Counted from the first letter of the stretch, positions 17,663 through 27,196 are shown. The stretch is DNA of 64,000 nucleotides from Mycetocola saprophilus (GCF_000718085.1 NZ_JOEC01000003.1:186001-250000); one strand, 5' to 3'. The notes: generated from the sequence alone by a model not told the origin. Numbers and translations: made by a program.

Positions 17663-19279
17663 GTGACTGATTCTTTAGCCCAGCCGAACCCCGCCGACGG
17701 CGCGGACCTCTTTACCACCGCCGGTCGTATCGCCGACCTCAAGCGTCGCTATGACGAGGCCGTAACCGCGCCCAGTGCCGCGGCCGAGGCCAAGCAGCAT
17801 GCCAAGGGCAAGCAGACCGCGCGCGAGCGCATCGAACAGCTGCTCGACCCGGGCAGCTTCGTGGAACTGGACGAGTTTGTGCGCCACCGCACCACCGCGT
17901 TCGGCATGGACCGCTCGCGTCCCTACGGTGACGCGGTTGTCACCGGAACCGGCACCATCCACGGTCGCCAGGTGGCCGTGTACTCGCAGGACTTCACCGT
18001 CTTTGGCGGCTCGCTCGGCGAGGTAGCCGGCGAGAAGATCATCAAGGTCATGGACCTGGCCCTGAAGACCGGCGTGCCGATCCTCGGCATCCTCGACTCC
18101 GGCGGGGCCCGCATCCAGGAGGGTGTGGTGGCCCTCGGCAAGTACGGCGAGATCTTCCGCCGCAACACCGCCGCCTCGGGTGTCATCCCGCAGATCTCGA
18201 TCATCATGGGCCCGGCCGCCGGTGGTGCCGTGTACTCCCCCGCGCTGACCGACTTTGTGATCATGGTTGATAAGACCAGCCAGATGTTCGTGACCGGCCC
18301 CGACGTCATCAAGACCGTCACCGGCGAGGACGTGGGCATGGAGGAGCTCGGTGGCGCGCTGACCCACAACACCCGCTCGGGTGTCGCGCACTACCTGGCC
18401 GAGGACGAGTCCGACGCGCTGGACTACGCGCGCTCGCTGGTCTCCTACCTGCCGGATAACAACCTGGCCGAGCTGCCCGAGTACCCCACCGAGGTGGACC
18501 TCGAGACCAGCGACGCCGACCGCAAGCTCAACGTCCTGATCCCCGACTCCCCCAACCAGCCCTATGACGTCAAGACCGTCATCGAGCACGTGGTGGACGG
18601 TGGGGAGTTCCTCGAGGTGCAGCCGCTGTTCGCCCCGAACATCGTGATCGGTTTCGCCCGCGTCGAGGGACGCCCGGTGGGTATCGTGGCCAACCAGCCG
18701 CAGGCCATGGCCGGCACCCTGAACATCGAGGCCGGCGAGAAGGCCAGCCGCTTCGTGCGCTTCTGTGACGCGTTCTCGATCCCGATCCTGACCCTGGTGG
18801 ATGTGCCCGGCTACCTGCCCGGCACCGACCAGGAGTGGACCGGCGTGATCCGCCGTGGCGCCAAGCTGCTCTACGCGTACGCCGAGGCTACCGTGCCGCT
18901 GGTAACCGTGATCCTGCGCAAGGCCTACGGTGGCGCGTACATCGTGATGGGCTCCAAGCAGCTCGGTGCCGACATCAACCTGGCCTGGCCCACCGCCGAG
19001 ATCGCCGTGATGGGTGGTCAGGGCGCGGTCAACATCCTCTACCGCGGCGAGATCAAGCGGGCCGAGGAGGCCGGCGAGGACGTCGCCGCCGTGCGCACCA
19101 AGCTGGCCAACGAGTACACCTACAACGTGGCCAGCCCGTTCCTCGCCGCCGAGCGTGGCGAGCTGGACGGCGTGATCGAGCCCGCGGCCACCCGCGTCGC
19201 GGTGATCAAGGCCCTGCGCTCGCTCAAGACCAAGCGTGCGAGCCTGCCGCCCAAGAAGCACGGAAACATCCCGCTGTGA
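17663..19279 (+). CDS. accD: Acyl-CoA carboxylase carboxyltransferase (beta) subunit
   Basis: Transfers CO2 from biotin to acyl-CoA (propionyl- or acetyl-CoA) for fatty-acid precursors. The 538-residue protein has both crotonase-like halves of the family: [44 protein letters not shown]-type [29 protein letters not shown], and in the second half [30 protein letters not shown] and [15 protein letters not shown]. It overlaps accE by 4 nt and resembles the M. tuberculosis AccD5 group. The acyl-CoA preference is set by a single C-terminal-half residue and is not assigned here. Confidence 0.95.
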   Translation: MTDSLAQPNPADGADLFTTAGRIADLKRRYDEAVTAPSAAAEAKQHAKGKQTARERIEQLLDPGSFVELDEFVRHRTTAFGMDRSRPYGDAVVTGTGTIHGRQVAVYSQDFTVFGGSLGEVAGEKIIKVMDLALKTGVPILGILDSGGARIQEGVVALGKYGEIFRRNTAASGVIPQISIIMGPAAGGAVYSPALTDFVIMVDKTSQMFVTGPDVIKTVTGEDVGMEELGGALTHNTRSGVAHYLAEDESDALDYARSLVSYLPDNNLAELPEYPTEVDLETSDADRKLNVLIPDSPNQPYDVKTVIEHVVDGGEFLEVQPLFAPNIVIGFARVEGRPVGIVANQPQAMAGTLNIEAGEKASRFVRFCDAFSIPILTLVDVPGYLPGTDQEWTGVIRRGAKLLYAYAEATVPLVTVILRKAYGGAYIVMGSKQLGADINLAWPTAEIAVMGGQGAVNILYRGEIKRAEEAGEDVAAVRTKLANEYTYNVASPFLAAERGELDGVIEPAATRVAVIKALRSLKTKRASLPPKKHGNIPL

Positions 19280-19503
19280 CCGAGGCGAACATGCCCGCCC
19301 CCGCGATGCGCTTCATGCGTGGCGAGCCCACCGAGGAGGAGATCGCCGCGGTGTCGGCGGTCCTGACCCTGGTGCTGGCCGAGGAGGGTGCCCGCGCCGA
19401 ACGCAGCGAGCCGGCGAACGTGTCGGCCTGGACGCATTCGCAGCGCGCGATTCGTCCGGTGGTGCGGCCCGGCGCCGGACGCTGGCGCGGTTTTAGCGGG
19501 TAA
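19276..19503 (+). CDS. accE: Acyl-CoA carboxylase epsilon subunit
   Basis: A 75-residue protein read from the GTG overlapping the accD stop. The core [20 protein letters not shown] is typical of the small epsilon subunits that stabilise actinobacterial acyl-CoA carboxylases, and the C-terminus ends in the usual W-R-GF pattern. The gene is shorter than most annotation cut-offs and is easily missed. Confidence 0.88.
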   Translation: MTEANMPAPAMRFMRGEPTEEEIAAVSAVLTLVLAEEGARAERSEPANVSAWTHSQRAIRPVVRPGAGRWRGFSG

Positions 19504-19520
19504 GCACCTCTTTTCCCCGA

Positions 19521-19557
19521 ACGGCGGCCCCATGCACATGCATAGGGCCGCCGTTTT
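19521..19557 (+). terminator. Terminator of accD-accE
   Basis: A 10-bp stem (19521-19530 with 19545-19554) followed by TTTTG, 17 nt after the accE stop. Confidence 0.75.
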
Positions 19558-19606
19558 GTCGCATGACACGCCCGGAAGTCCCCAAAGAATCACGGTTCGG
19601 ATCAGC

Positions 19607-19618
19607 GCAAACGTTTGC
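19607..19618. promoter_or_regulatory. LacI-type operator palindrome
   Basis: GCAAACGTTTGC is a perfect 12-bp palindrome with the central CG usual for LacI/GalR-family operators. It lies between the accE terminator and the possible small RNA, with no protein gene immediately downstream on either strand. Confidence 0.45.
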
Positions 19619-19736
19619 ACTTTTGCCAATACTGTCGTTTCGCTTGGACGCGCCGGGGGTTTTCGACCAGAATAGACAACGGATACACGGTGCTCGCATC
19701 GTGCATCTACCAAGACACTCGTTCTAGGGTAAGAAC

Positions 19737-19833
19737 AACGTCTTGGGGGGAGGATGGAGAGACTATTCGGGTTAGTCTCTTCAACCGGAACGGCCGGGGT
19801 TGTTTTTACAAACAATCCCGGCCGATTTCTTTT
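19737..19833 (+). ncRNA. Candidate small RNA with own promoter and terminator
   Basis: Within the 364-nt gene-free stretch 19504-19867, TAGGGT at 19725-19730 is a possible -10, itself centred in a GTTCT...AGAAC palindrome (19721-19736). Downstream are a G6-AGG run (about 19745-19753), an 8-bp hairpin (19758-19765 with 19773-19780) and a terminator (19791-19833). Because accE already ends at 19521-19557, this second + strand terminator suggests a separate roughly 95-nt transcript. It matches no RNA family I can name, and no good -35 was seen. Lowered GC compared with its neighbours. Confidence 0.4.
19791..19833 (+). terminator. Rho-independent terminator of the candidate small RNA
   Basis: A 15-bp stem with one G-U pair (19791-19805 with 19810-19824) followed by TTTCTTTT. 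The T-run is on the + strand only, so it does not serve the convergent gene ending at 19868. Confidence 0.7.
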
Positions 19834-19867
19834 AACCGATGCCGCTCGTTCCGGTGATGAACGAGGC

Positions 19868-20842
19868 TCAGAGGTTGCGCGGGATCAGCGTGCGGAACTT
19901 CAGCTCATCCTCGCCGTCGGTCCCGGGACCGATGCCCACGATGGTGACCGCGATGTCCCCGGTGCCGCTGCGCACGACCACGCGCCCACGCTCGATCTGT
20001 CCCAGCGAGAGCACGATCCGGTCGGCGATCTGCTCGCGACGGTGGGCGGGCAGCCCCAGCAGGCCATCCTCGTCCAGCAGGTCCACCCGGATGCCGCGTC
20101 GGCGGGCGTCCAGGGCCGCCAGACGCACCGGGTCGCTCAGCAGGCCGCGGCCACGGATTTCGTCCCGCAGACCGGCTTCCAGCACCTCGGACTCGCGACG
20201 CTGAGCCATCGAGAGATCCCCCTCGGACTCCACGATCGCACGCAGCATGGGCGCGGCCCGCAGCTGGGTCTGGCGCAGGCGGTGCAGCCGGATCTCCCGA
20301 TAGGCATCCTGCCCGGCCCGCAGCAGCGCGGTTTCCCGGCTGGCCTGCATCAGGCGGGCGTTGTCGCGGCCCAGCCGGTTCATCGCGTGCGTCAGCAGGC
20401 TCGCGGCCACCATCCAGACGATGGATCCGGGCAGACCGATGCCCAGCGCCCCCAGCGGGCCCGCCCAGGCCATCGAGATGCCGATCAGCACCAGCGTGCC
20501 CGCCCAGGCGGTAATTTCGCGCCCGCGCACCAGCGTGATCACCATCAGGGTTCCGATTCCGGCGATGGGCCAGGTGGCGTAGCCGTTGGGGACGGTGGGA
20601 TCCAACGGCGGAATCACCAGCAGCAGCACGGCCGCCGAGACCACCACGTTGACGATCGCGACCGCGCGCGGCAGCGGGCGCCCGCCTGGCCAGGCCAGGC
20701 TCAGCGCCGAGGCCGCCCAGTAGAGCGCGATGGCCAGCAGCACCGGGTCGGCATCGGGGTTTTGCTCCAGGTGGGTCAGCCCGAGGACGCCGTGTAGCGC
20801 CGAAAAAACGGCGGCCAGGATGAGCAGGGGCACTCGACGCAC
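19868..20842 (-). CDS. Membrane protein with degenerate sensor-kinase-like C-terminus
   Basis: A 324-residue protein of uncertain function. The first 155 residues form about five membrane helices. A coiled-coil-like linker (LMQASRETALLRAGQDAYREIRLHRLRQ) leads to a soluble region containing LEAGLRDEIRGRGLLSDPVRLAALDARRRGIRVDLLDEDG, which is laid out like the DesK/LiaS-type kinase region but lacks a clear phospho-acceptor His and ATP-binding N and G boxes. The start codon overlaps the histidine kinase stop, so the two are translated together. I read it as an accessory or decoy sensor; inferred. Confidence 0.7.
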   Translation of the reverse strand: MRRVPLLILAAVFSALHGVLGLTHLEQNPDADPVLLAIALYWAASALSLAWPGGRPLPRAVAIVNVVVSAAVLLLVIPPLDPTVPNGYATWPIAGIGTLMVITLVRGREITAWAGTLVLIGISMAWAGPLGALGIGLPGSIVWMVAASLLTHAMNRLGRDNARLMQASRETALLRAGQDAYREIRLHRLRQTQLRAAPMLRAIVESEGDLSMAQRRESEVLEAGLRDEIRGRGLLSDPVRLAALDARRRGIRVDLLDEDGLLGLPAHRREQIADRIVLSLGQIERGRVVVRSGTGDIAVTIVGIGPGTDGEDELKFRTLIPRNL

Positions 20843-22101
20843 TAGTTGGTCCCTCCCTGCGGCGACCAGGAAAGAACCACCCGGGTTCCGCGATCCGGGG
20901 CCGAGAGGATGCGCACCTCGCCCCCGACCGACTCCACTCGTCCACGGATCGACACCCGCACGCCCAGGCGTCCGGGTGCGATCTGGTCGGGCCTAAACCC
21001 GCGCCCGCGGTCGATGATTTCCAGCACCAGGCTGCCCGGCACCGGCGCACGCATGGTCAGCTGGCGCGCCACCTCGGAATCCCCGGCGTGCTGCACGCTG
21101 TTGGTCAGGGCCTGGGTGGCCGCCTGGATCAGCGCATGGGCGACATCGGCGGGCAGGGTGCCCTCCATCTGGCCATAGCGCTGCACCAGGATCGGCACAT
21201 CGAGGGTGGCCACGGTATCGGTGAGCCGTTCCTGGACCACCGCGAGGGCCATCCGCTCCTCGCTCGGGGCAGCCAGGGCGACCGCGGTGGTGAGTCGCAC
21301 GATCGCCTCATCGGCCATGTCCCGGGCGATGTGCTGTTGCTGTTCGGTATTGGCGTGCACGGCGGCGCTCAGGCTGGCCAGCACGGTATCGTGCACCAGC
21401 GCGTCCACCTCGGCACGCTCGAGTTCCTGGGCAGCGCGCTCGACGGTGCCGCTGTACTTTTCCAGCGCGAGCCGGGCGGTGGTATCCACCTGGCTCACGG
21501 CCGAGCGGAACAGGTCCACCAGGATCACCACCAGGGTGCCCAGGGTGAGCGAGAAGATCGCGTCCATCATCGGTTCGCGGGCCCCGATCACAAAGCCCTC
21601 GTGGACCACCCCGCTGATGCCCACCAGCACGGCGATCAGCGCGGTGTAGCACAGCGCAATCGTGCGCCCGAAGGCCTGCGCGACACACGCGCTGGCGACG
21701 GTACAGAGGTACCAGATCCAGGACGGCGGCTCCAGCGGGTCCGGCACAAAGCGCACCCAGAGCAGGACCGCGAGCAGGTAACACACCACAAACAGGATGC
21801 TCGCCCGGCGCTGCAGCCAGGGCCACGGGGTCGCGAGGACCACCAGGACCAGCGGCACCAGTTCGAGCAGCGCGACCGAGTAGCCGATCAGCTGCGGGCC
21901 GAGGCGTCCCATCCCATCGGAGAGGATCCCGGAGAGTGCCAGCAGGCCATAGAGTAGCCCGCTCGCGCCGATACAGATCGCGATCCAGCGTTCGACCCGG
22001 ACCGCGCCGAGCGAGCTCACCGCGGCAATCGAGTTCAGCTCCCGACCGAGCCGGGTGTTCCGCTCGGCCTCCTGGGCGCTCTCCTCGGGCAGGCTTACCA
22101 T
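20842..22101 (-). CDS. Sensor histidine kinase (HisKA_3/LiaS-DesK type)
   Basis: A 419-residue membrane kinase. Helices lie between residues 38 and 200 (about five to six). The dimerisation region has the HD pair of this class at H237-D238 (EVDALVHDTVLASL), and the ATPase domain has the N-box ALTNSVQHAG and G-box IIDRGRGF followed by GLGV-like LGVRVSIRGRVESVGG. It is downstream of the LuxR-type regulator at 22147-22806, its likely partner. The stimulus is not known. Confidence 0.88.
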   Translation of the reverse strand: MVSLPEESAQEAERNTRLGRELNSIAAVSSLGAVRVERWIAICIGASGLLYGLLALSGILSDGMGRLGPQLIGYSVALLELVPLVLVVLATPWPWLQRRASILFVVCYLLAVLLWVRFVPDPLEPPSWIWYLCTVASACVAQAFGRTIALCYTALIAVLVGISGVVHEGFVIGAREPMMDAIFSLTLGTLVVILVDLFRSAVSQVDTTARLALEKYSGTVERAAQELERAEVDALVHDTVLASLSAAVHANTEQQQHIARDMADEAIVRLTTAVALAAPSEERMALAVVQERLTDTVATLDVPILVQRYGQMEGTLPADVAHALIQAATQALTNSVQHAGDSEVARQLTMRAPVPGSLVLEIIDRGRGFRPDQIAPGRLGVRVSIRGRVESVGGEVRILSAPDRGTRVVLSWSPQGGTN

Positions 22102-22146
22102 GAGCGGATTTCTACGGGAGTTTTTGTGGGGAGCGGGCGACGGGCG

Positions 22147-22806
22147 CTAGCCGATGGGGTCACCGAGGCCTCCGGGAATGTCCTCCAGGATGCCGTCCTC
22201 GACCGCGCGGCGCAGCAGTTCCAGCTTGGTGCGGGCCGGACGGCCCACCTCCACGTACTTCCCGCGAATGCGGTTCAGGTATTCCTTGACGGTGGACGGG
22301 GCGATGCCCAGCTCCACGGCCACATCCTTGAGCGGCAGACCCGAGGCATACAGGCTCAGCACATCGCGCTCGCGCGGCCCGAGCTGTGCTACCGCAAACT
22401 GCCGGTCGGCCTCGATCGCGCTGGCCCACTCCAGGTTGGTCAGCGGACCGCCCCCGGCGACGGTTTCGATCGCCGCCACCACGTCGTGCGCGGGAGAAGA
22501 CTTGGGGATGACCCCGGCGGCACCGGCGGCCAGGGCCTCGCGGACCAGGCCCACCCGGTCGGCGATGCTGTGAATCAGCACGGCCGCGCCATCCCGGGAG
22601 ACCGCGCGCACATTCTCGGCCACGCTGGATCCGTCCCCCAGCGAGAGATCCAGCACCACGACGTCCACCGGCACCCGGATCTCCAGGAACTCGGCGACCC
22701 CGGCGGTGCTGGACACGATGCGGTGACCGGCGGCTGCACACACGGCCTGCAGGCCGAGTCGGACCGACTCGTGATCATCGATCACGGCAATACGCACGGC
22801 ACCCAT
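22147..22806 (-). CDS. LuxR-family response regulator
   Basis: A 219-residue NarL/LiaR-type regulator. Receiver domain: acidic pair VIDDHESVR and phospho-acceptor D53 in VVVLDLSLGDG, with K in GVIPKSS. The C-terminal LuxR HTH (about 145-205) reads LGPRERDVLSLYASGLPLKDVAVELGIAPSTVKEYL (quoted in two halves by position 141-176). Its start overlaps the methyltransferase stop, and the kinase follows 45 nt later. Confidence 0.9.
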   Translation of the reverse strand: MGAVRIAVIDDHESVRLGLQAVCAAAGHRIVSSTAGVAEFLEIRVPVDVVVLDLSLGDGSSVAENVRAVSRDGAAVLIHSIADRVGLVREALAAGAAGVIPKSSPAHDVVAAIETVAGGGPLTNLEWASAIEADRQFAVAQLGPRERDVLSLYASGLPLKDVAVELGIAPSTVKEYLNRIRGKYVEVGRPARTKLELLRRAVEDGILEDIPGGLGDPIG

Positions 22807-24083
22807 CAGCGCCGCCCGGTCCGCACCAGCGAGGCCACGGCCTCGACGTGGTGGGTGTGCGGGAAGAGGTCGAATCCGCTCACGCCGGTGAGGGTGTAGC
22901 CCGAGGCGGTGAGCTGGCCGAGGTCGCGGGCCAGGGCCACCGGGTCGCAGGCCACGTAGATGATCTGGGCCGGGTCGAGCTCCACCAGCTGCTCGATCAC
23001 GCGCTTGCCGGCACCCGAGCGGGGCGGGTCCAGGACCACGGTTCCGGCAGCCAGGCGCGCACGCTCGGCCGATCCGGCGTTCTCGAACAGTCCGCTCAGG
23101 TAGGCATCCACCCGGGCGGTCTGGGCGCTGGCCCCGATCCACTCGGCGAGGTTCTCCCCCGCGTGCACGGTGGCCCGCTCGCTGGATTCCACGCTGGTGA
23201 TCCGGGTGCCCGCACCGAAGCGGTCACCGACGGCGGCGGCCAGCAGGCCCACCCCGCCGTAGAGGTCAAGGTTGCCGGCGGACGGATCGAAGTAGTCGGC
23301 GTCAATCGCCTCCTGCACGGCGGTGGTCAGGACCTGGGCGGCCCCGTGGTGCACCTGCCAGAAGCCGTTCTCGGCCAGGCGGAACTCGCGTCCGCCCACG
23401 GTCTCGATGATGGTCGGGGCATTCGCCGGGGCCACCGGCGCGCGACCGCGACGGCGCACCTGCTCGCGCAGGTTCACCCGGGTTTCGCCCCCCGAGGTGT
23501 GCAGAATGTCGATCGAGGCGGTCCCCGCGGGGACGCCGTGGCGCGGCATCGCCTCGGCGATGGCCGCGTGGGCCAGCGGCAGGTCGTCCACCTCGATTAC
23601 GGTGTGGGTGCCCGACGCATAGGGCCCAACCCGGCCCTCGCCGTCCACCTGGAGGCTCACGCGGGTACGCCAGCCCAGGCCGCCGGTCTCGTCATCGCCG
23701 GGGACCGCGGACACGGTGACCGGCAGCTCGATGCCGCCAAACCGGGCCAGGGCCTCGGTCACCACGGTTTCCTTGAGGCTGCGCTGGTGGGCCAGGTCGA
23801 TGTGTCCAAACTCGGCCCCACCGGCACGCTGCGCGGGATCGCGGGTGATGCTCGCGGCCGACCACACGTGCTCGCGACGGTGCTCGGAGGGCTCCAGAAC
23901 CTCAAGGGTATCGGCCTCCCAGAAGCTGGACTTCTGACGGCGGACCCGGGCGCGCACGCGCTCGCCGGGGATCGCGTCGGTGACAAAGACCACGCGGCCC
24001 TCATGTCGGGCGATAAAGACACCACCGTGGGCTACGTTGGTTACATCAAGTTCGAGGATCTGGGGGTCGGATTGCACACTCAC
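22806..24083 (-). CDS. Class I SAM-dependent RNA m5U methyltransferase with TRAM domain
   Basis: Belongs to the RumA/RlmD-TrmA family, which methylates uridine C5 in rRNA or tRNA. An N-terminal TRAM domain (residues 10-65, GGVFIARHEGRVVFVTDAIPGE) precedes the catalytic domain with LDLYGGVG, VLDPPRSGAG and the nucleophile motif YVACDPVALARDL. The cysteine cluster of RlmD that holds an iron-sulfur centre is missing from the region after HVWSAAS. The target nucleotide cannot be assigned. GTG start at 24083. The distal genes (response regulator, kinase) overlap it. Confidence 0.88.
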   Translation of the reverse strand: MSVQSDPQILELDVTNVAHGGVFIARHEGRVVFVTDAIPGERVRARVRRQKSSFWEADTLEVLEPSEHRREHVWSAASITRDPAQRAGGAEFGHIDLAHQRSLKETVVTEALARFGGIELPVTVSAVPGDDETGGLGWRTRVSLQVDGEGRVGPYASGTHTVIEVDDLPLAHAAIAEAMPRHGVPAGTASIDILHTSGGETRVNLREQVRRRGRAPVAPANAPTIIETVGGREFRLAENGFWQVHHGAAQVLTTAVQEAIDADYFDPSAGNLDLYGGVGLLAAAVGDRFGAGTRITSVESSERATVHAGENLAEWIGASAQTARVDAYLSGLFENAGSAERARLAAGTVVLDPPRSGAGKRVIEQLVELDPAQIIYVACDPVALARDLGQLTASGYTLTGVSGFDLFPHTHHVEAVASLVRTGRR

Positions 24084-24139
24084 ACTCCGAGCTTCCCACG
24101 TTTTCCCCGCCGCGACCTACTTTTGTGCCAAGGAACGTC

Positions 24140-24802
24140 ATGACCCTGTACCTCGCCTCCACCTCTCCCGCCCGCCTGATGCTGCTGCGCTCGGCGGGGA
24201 TCGAGCCCGTGATTGTGCACTCTCACGTGGATGAACCGGCCACCGTCGCCGCGGCCGAGGCAGCCTCCGGTCCGCTCTCTACCCCAGAAATGGTGGCGCT
24301 GCTGGGCCGGGCCAAGGCCGAGGCGGTGACCCTCGATGCCGACGGCAACCCGCTGGATGGCTTCGTCCTCGGTGGAGACAGCTCGTTCGAGTTGGATGGT
24401 GTCTCCCAGGGCAAGCCGCATACGGCCGAACGGGCCACCGCGCGCTGGGAAGCTCAGCGCGGCCGCACCGGCACGCTGTATTCGGGACACTGGCTGATCG
24501 ACTACCGCGGCGGGGTTCCGCGCGCCGCCACCGGCGGGGTGGCCCGGGCCACGGTGACCTTCGCCGACAACATCACCGATGCCGAAATCGCCGCCTATGT
24601 GGCCTCGGGCGAGCCGCTGTGGGTGGCCGGCGCGTTTACCCTGGACAGTTTGGCCGGTGCCTTTATCTCCGAAATCTCGGGACACCCCTCAACCGTTATT
24701 GGCCTTTCCCTCCCGCTTTTGCGTGATTCTTTCGCGGAATTAGGGGTGTTATGGACGGATCTGTGGAACCGACCCGGGGCCCTCGGCGCGGTGGAACTGT
24801 AG
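24140..24802 (+). CDS. maf: Maf-family nucleoside triphosphate pyrophosphatase
   Basis: Maf proteins hydrolyse non-canonical or modified NTPs. The 220-residue protein opens TLYLASTSPARLMLLRSAGI, with LGRAKAEAV and the GGDSSFELDG catalytic stretch, and a C-terminal EISGHPSTVIGLSLPLL. AAGGA lies 5 nt before the ATG at 24140; an ATG 15 nt upstream is less likely. It lies upstream of the biotin carboxylase gene, as I recall for M. tuberculosis maf. Confidence 0.92.
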   Translation: MTLYLASTSPARLMLLRSAGIEPVIVHSHVDEPATVAAAEAASGPLSTPEMVALLGRAKAEAVTLDADGNPLDGFVLGGDSSFELDGVSQGKPHTAERATARWEAQRGRTGTLYSGHWLIDYRGGVPRAATGGVARATVTFADNITDAEIAAYVASGEPLWVAGAFTLDSLAGAFISEISGHPSTVIGLSLPLLRDSFAELGVLWTDLWNRPGALGAVEL

Positions 24803-24866
24803 GGTTTCACGCAATCCGATTCACTTTTTTGTGAGAGTCCACCAAAGCCCGAGGCCAAAGGCATCG

Positions 24867-24872
24867 TAGGCT
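24867..24872 (+). promoter_or_regulatory. -10 hexamer of the biotin carboxylase gene, leaderless type
   Basis: TAGGCT ends 8 nt before the GTG at 24881 and no Shine-Dalgarno sequence is visible. Confidence 0.5.
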
Positions 24873-24880
24873 AGGGGACT

Positions 24881-26653
24881 GTGCCCCGTATTACTAAAGT
24901 TCTCATCGCCAACCGTGGCGAAATCGCCGTCCGTGTAATTCGTGCTGCCCGCGACTCGGGAATCGGTTCGGTTGCCGTCTATGCCGACCAGGACCGTGAC
25001 GCCCTCCACGTGCGCCTCGCCGATGAGGCCTACGCCCTCGGCGGCAGCACCAGCGCCGAGACCTACCTCGTCATCGACAAACTCCTCTCGGTCGCCCGCC
25101 GCTCCGGCGCCGACGCCGTGCACCCCGGCTACGGCTTCCTGGCCGAGAACGCCGACTTTGCTCGCGCCGTCATCGGTGCCGGCCTCACCTGGATCGGCCC
25201 GAGCCCCGACGCGATCGAGCTGCTGGGCGACAAGGTTTCCGCCCGTCACGTGGCCGAGAAGGTGGGCGCACCGCTGGCCCCCGGAACCCTCAACCCGGTC
25301 TCCGGCACCGACGAGGTCCTGGCCTTCGTGGATGAGTTTGGCCTGCCGGTCGCGATCAAGGCCGCCTTCGGTGGCGGTGGACGCGGCCTCAAGGTGGCCC
25401 GCACCCGCGAGGAGGTGCCGGAGATGTTTGACTCGGCCACCCGCGAGGCCGTGGCCGCCTTTGGCCGTGGCGAGTGCTTCGTGGAGAAGTACCTCGACCA
25501 GCCGCGTCACGTCGAGACCCAGTGCCTCGCCGACGCCGAGGGCAACGTGGTGGTCATCTCGACCCGCGACTGCTCGCTGCAGCGTCGCCACCAGAAGCTG
25601 GTGGAGGAGGCTCCGGCCCCGTTCCTCACCGATGAGCAGAACGAGCTGCTGTATGCCGCTTCCAAGGCCATCCTCAAGGAGGTTGGCTACCAGGGTGCCG
25701 GTACCTGCGAGTTCCTGATCGGCAAGGACGGCACCGTGTCCTTCCTCGAGGTCAACACCCGCCTGCAGGTTGAGCACCCGGTCTCCGAAGAGGTCACCGG
25801 TATCGACCTGGTGCGCGAGCAGTTCCGCATCGCCGAGGGTGGACTGCTGGACTATGCGGACCCCAAGCCCGAGGGCCACTCGTTCGAGTTCCGCATCAAC
25901 GGCGAGGACCCGGGTCGCGGCTTCCTGCCCCAGCCCGGCCCGATCCACGTGTTCAAGACCTTCGGTGGCCCCGGCATTCGCCTGGACTCCGGCGTGACCG
26001 CCGGGGACGAGATCTCCGGTGCCTTCGACTCGCTGATCGGCAAGATCATCGTGACCGGCAAGACCCGCCAGGAGGCGCTTGAGCGTTCGCGCCGTGCCCT
26101 GGACGAGTTCGAGGTTGCCGGCCTGCCGACCGTGCTGCCCTTCCACCGCAAGATCGTTCGCGATCCTGCCTTCGTGGGGGCCGACGGCACCTTCGGGATC
26201 TACACCCGCTGGATCGAGACCGAGTTCGTGAACGACATCGAGCCCTGGGACGGCGAGCCGCAGGCACTGGGTGCCCCCGCCGGTCGCAACACCGTGGTGG
26301 TCGAGGTTTCCGGCAAGCGCCTCGAGGTCAGTCTGCCCGACTCGGTCCTGCCCGCGCAGAACTCCGGTGCCCGCAAGCTCGCGACCCCGCCCGCCCGCCG
26401 CGGCTCGGGCTCCAGCTCGGGTGCCCGCGCCACCGGCGACTCGGTGGCCTCCCCGATGCAGGCCACGATCGTCAAGGTCGCGGTCGAGGAGGGCCAGAAG
26501 GTTGTCAAGGGCGACCTGGTGCTTGTGCTCGAAGCCATGAAGATGGAGCAGCCGATCACCGCCCACAAGGACGGCGTCGTCAGCGCGATCAGCGCCCCGG
26601 TTGGCGAAACCGTCTCGGCCGGCCACGTCCTGCTGAACATCCTCGACGCGTAA
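24881..26653 (+). CDS. accA: Acyl-CoA carboxylase alpha subunit (biotin carboxylase-BCCP fusion)
   Basis: Carboxylates its own biotin with ATP and bicarbonate and hands CO2 to the AccD subunit. The 590-residue protein has the biotin carboxylase N-domain ([20 protein letters not shown]), the ATP-grasp domain with the glycine loop [12 protein letters not shown] and [17 protein letters not shown], and a C-terminal biotinyl domain with K554 in EAMKMEQP. A disordered Ser/Arg/Gly linker (about 500-520) separates them. The GTG at 24881 is the start. Similar to AccA3 of M. tuberculosis. Confidence 0.95.
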   Translation: MPRITKVLIANRGEIAVRVIRAARDSGIGSVAVYADQDRDALHVRLADEAYALGGSTSAETYLVIDKLLSVARRSGADAVHPGYGFLAENADFARAVIGAGLTWIGPSPDAIELLGDKVSARHVAEKVGAPLAPGTLNPVSGTDEVLAFVDEFGLPVAIKAAFGGGGRGLKVARTREEVPEMFDSATREAVAAFGRGECFVEKYLDQPRHVETQCLADAEGNVVVISTRDCSLQRRHQKLVEEAPAPFLTDEQNELLYAASKAILKEVGYQGAGTCEFLIGKDGTVSFLEVNTRLQVEHPVSEEVTGIDLVREQFRIAEGGLLDYADPKPEGHSFEFRINGEDPGRGFLPQPGPIHVFKTFGGPGIRLDSGVTAGDEISGAFDSLIGKIIVTGKTRQEALERSRRALDEFEVAGLPTVLPFHRKIVRDPAFVGADGTFGIYTRWIETEFVNDIEPWDGEPQALGAPAGRNTVVVEVSGKRLEVSLPDSVLPAQNSGARKLATPPARRGSGSSSGARATGDSVASPMQATIVKVAVEEGQKVVKGDLVLVLEAMKMEQPITAHKDGVVSAISAPVGETVSAGHVLLNILDA

Positions 26654-26662
26654 CCGCGCCCA

Positions 26663-26712
26663 CACAGCGCAGCGCCCCGGCCGGGTTTCCTCGGCCGGGG
26701 CGCTGCGCTGTG
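26663..26712 (+). terminator. Very strong hairpin after accA
   Basis: A perfect 21-bp stem (26663-26683 with 26692-26712) and 8-nt loop, 10 nt after the stop. No T-run follows. Confidence 0.65.
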
Positions 26713-26888
26713 CAGGGGCTGCGTCGCGTGGGCTGCGTCGCGAGTACCCACACCGTGCGTGGGCACCGCCACGCGTGGATTTCGCGCACGGGGCTTTTAC
26801 GCGCGTGACTTTCGCACGTGTAGGCGAAATCCCGCCCCGTCAGCGCGGCGACGCACCTGCACGCCGCAGCCTCTCCATACTGGTCACC

Positions 26889-27161
26889 GTGGAAATCAAA
26901 CGGGGACACATCACGGCGCTGGTGTTTGCAGCAATTATCGCGATCGCGCTGGTGGTGTTGGTAATTCTCGGTTTTGGACTGGCGAATCTGCCCGGGTCGG
27001 CCCTCGCCTGCGAGGGTGAGGTCGTCTCGACGGACCTGTGTGAGCCGGCCAAGCTCGGGCGCACCATCTTTGGTGGCCTGATCGCCGCCGGTGCACTGAT
27101 CGCGCTGGCAATCGTGGCCGTGGGTGCGGGCGCGCTACTGTTGCGCCGAAACGCGCGCTAG
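26889..27161 (+). CDS. Small two-helix membrane protein
   Basis: A 90-residue protein of unknown function with two hydrophobic helices (ITALVFAAIIAIALVVLVILGFGL and IFGGLIAAGALIALAIVAVGAGALL) joined by a short polar loop holding two Cys (LACEGEVVSTDLCEP) that would lie outside the membrane and could pair. GTG start at 26889; CATACT ends 7 nt upstream, so it may be leaderless. A direct repeat GGGCTGCGTCGCG lies in the upstream gap near 26716-26742. Confidence 0.7.
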   Translation: MEIKRGHITALVFAAIIAIALVVLVILGFGLANLPGSALACEGEVVSTDLCEPAKLGRTIFGGLIAAGALIALAIVAVGAGALLLRRNAR

Positions 27162-27196
27162 AAAGCGAGCATTCGACGGGAGGCTCCGATCGGCAG

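Noticed and set aside
17675..19261. A 528-residue open frame antisense to accD
   Set aside because: High GC makes long third-position shadows; its composition (Gly, His, Val, Leu, Asp) is that of an antisense of real codons, and accD on the other strand is certain.
19754..20797. A long + strand frame starting right after GGGGGGAGG (MERLFG...)
   Set aside because: It runs across the candidate terminator and antisense to the membrane gene at 19868-20842; no recognisable domain. The G-run is more likely part of an RNA.
24821..26665. A 614-residue open frame antisense to the biotin carboxylase gene
   Set aside because: It is a mirror of AccA codons with low-complexity Gly/Leu/Val content.
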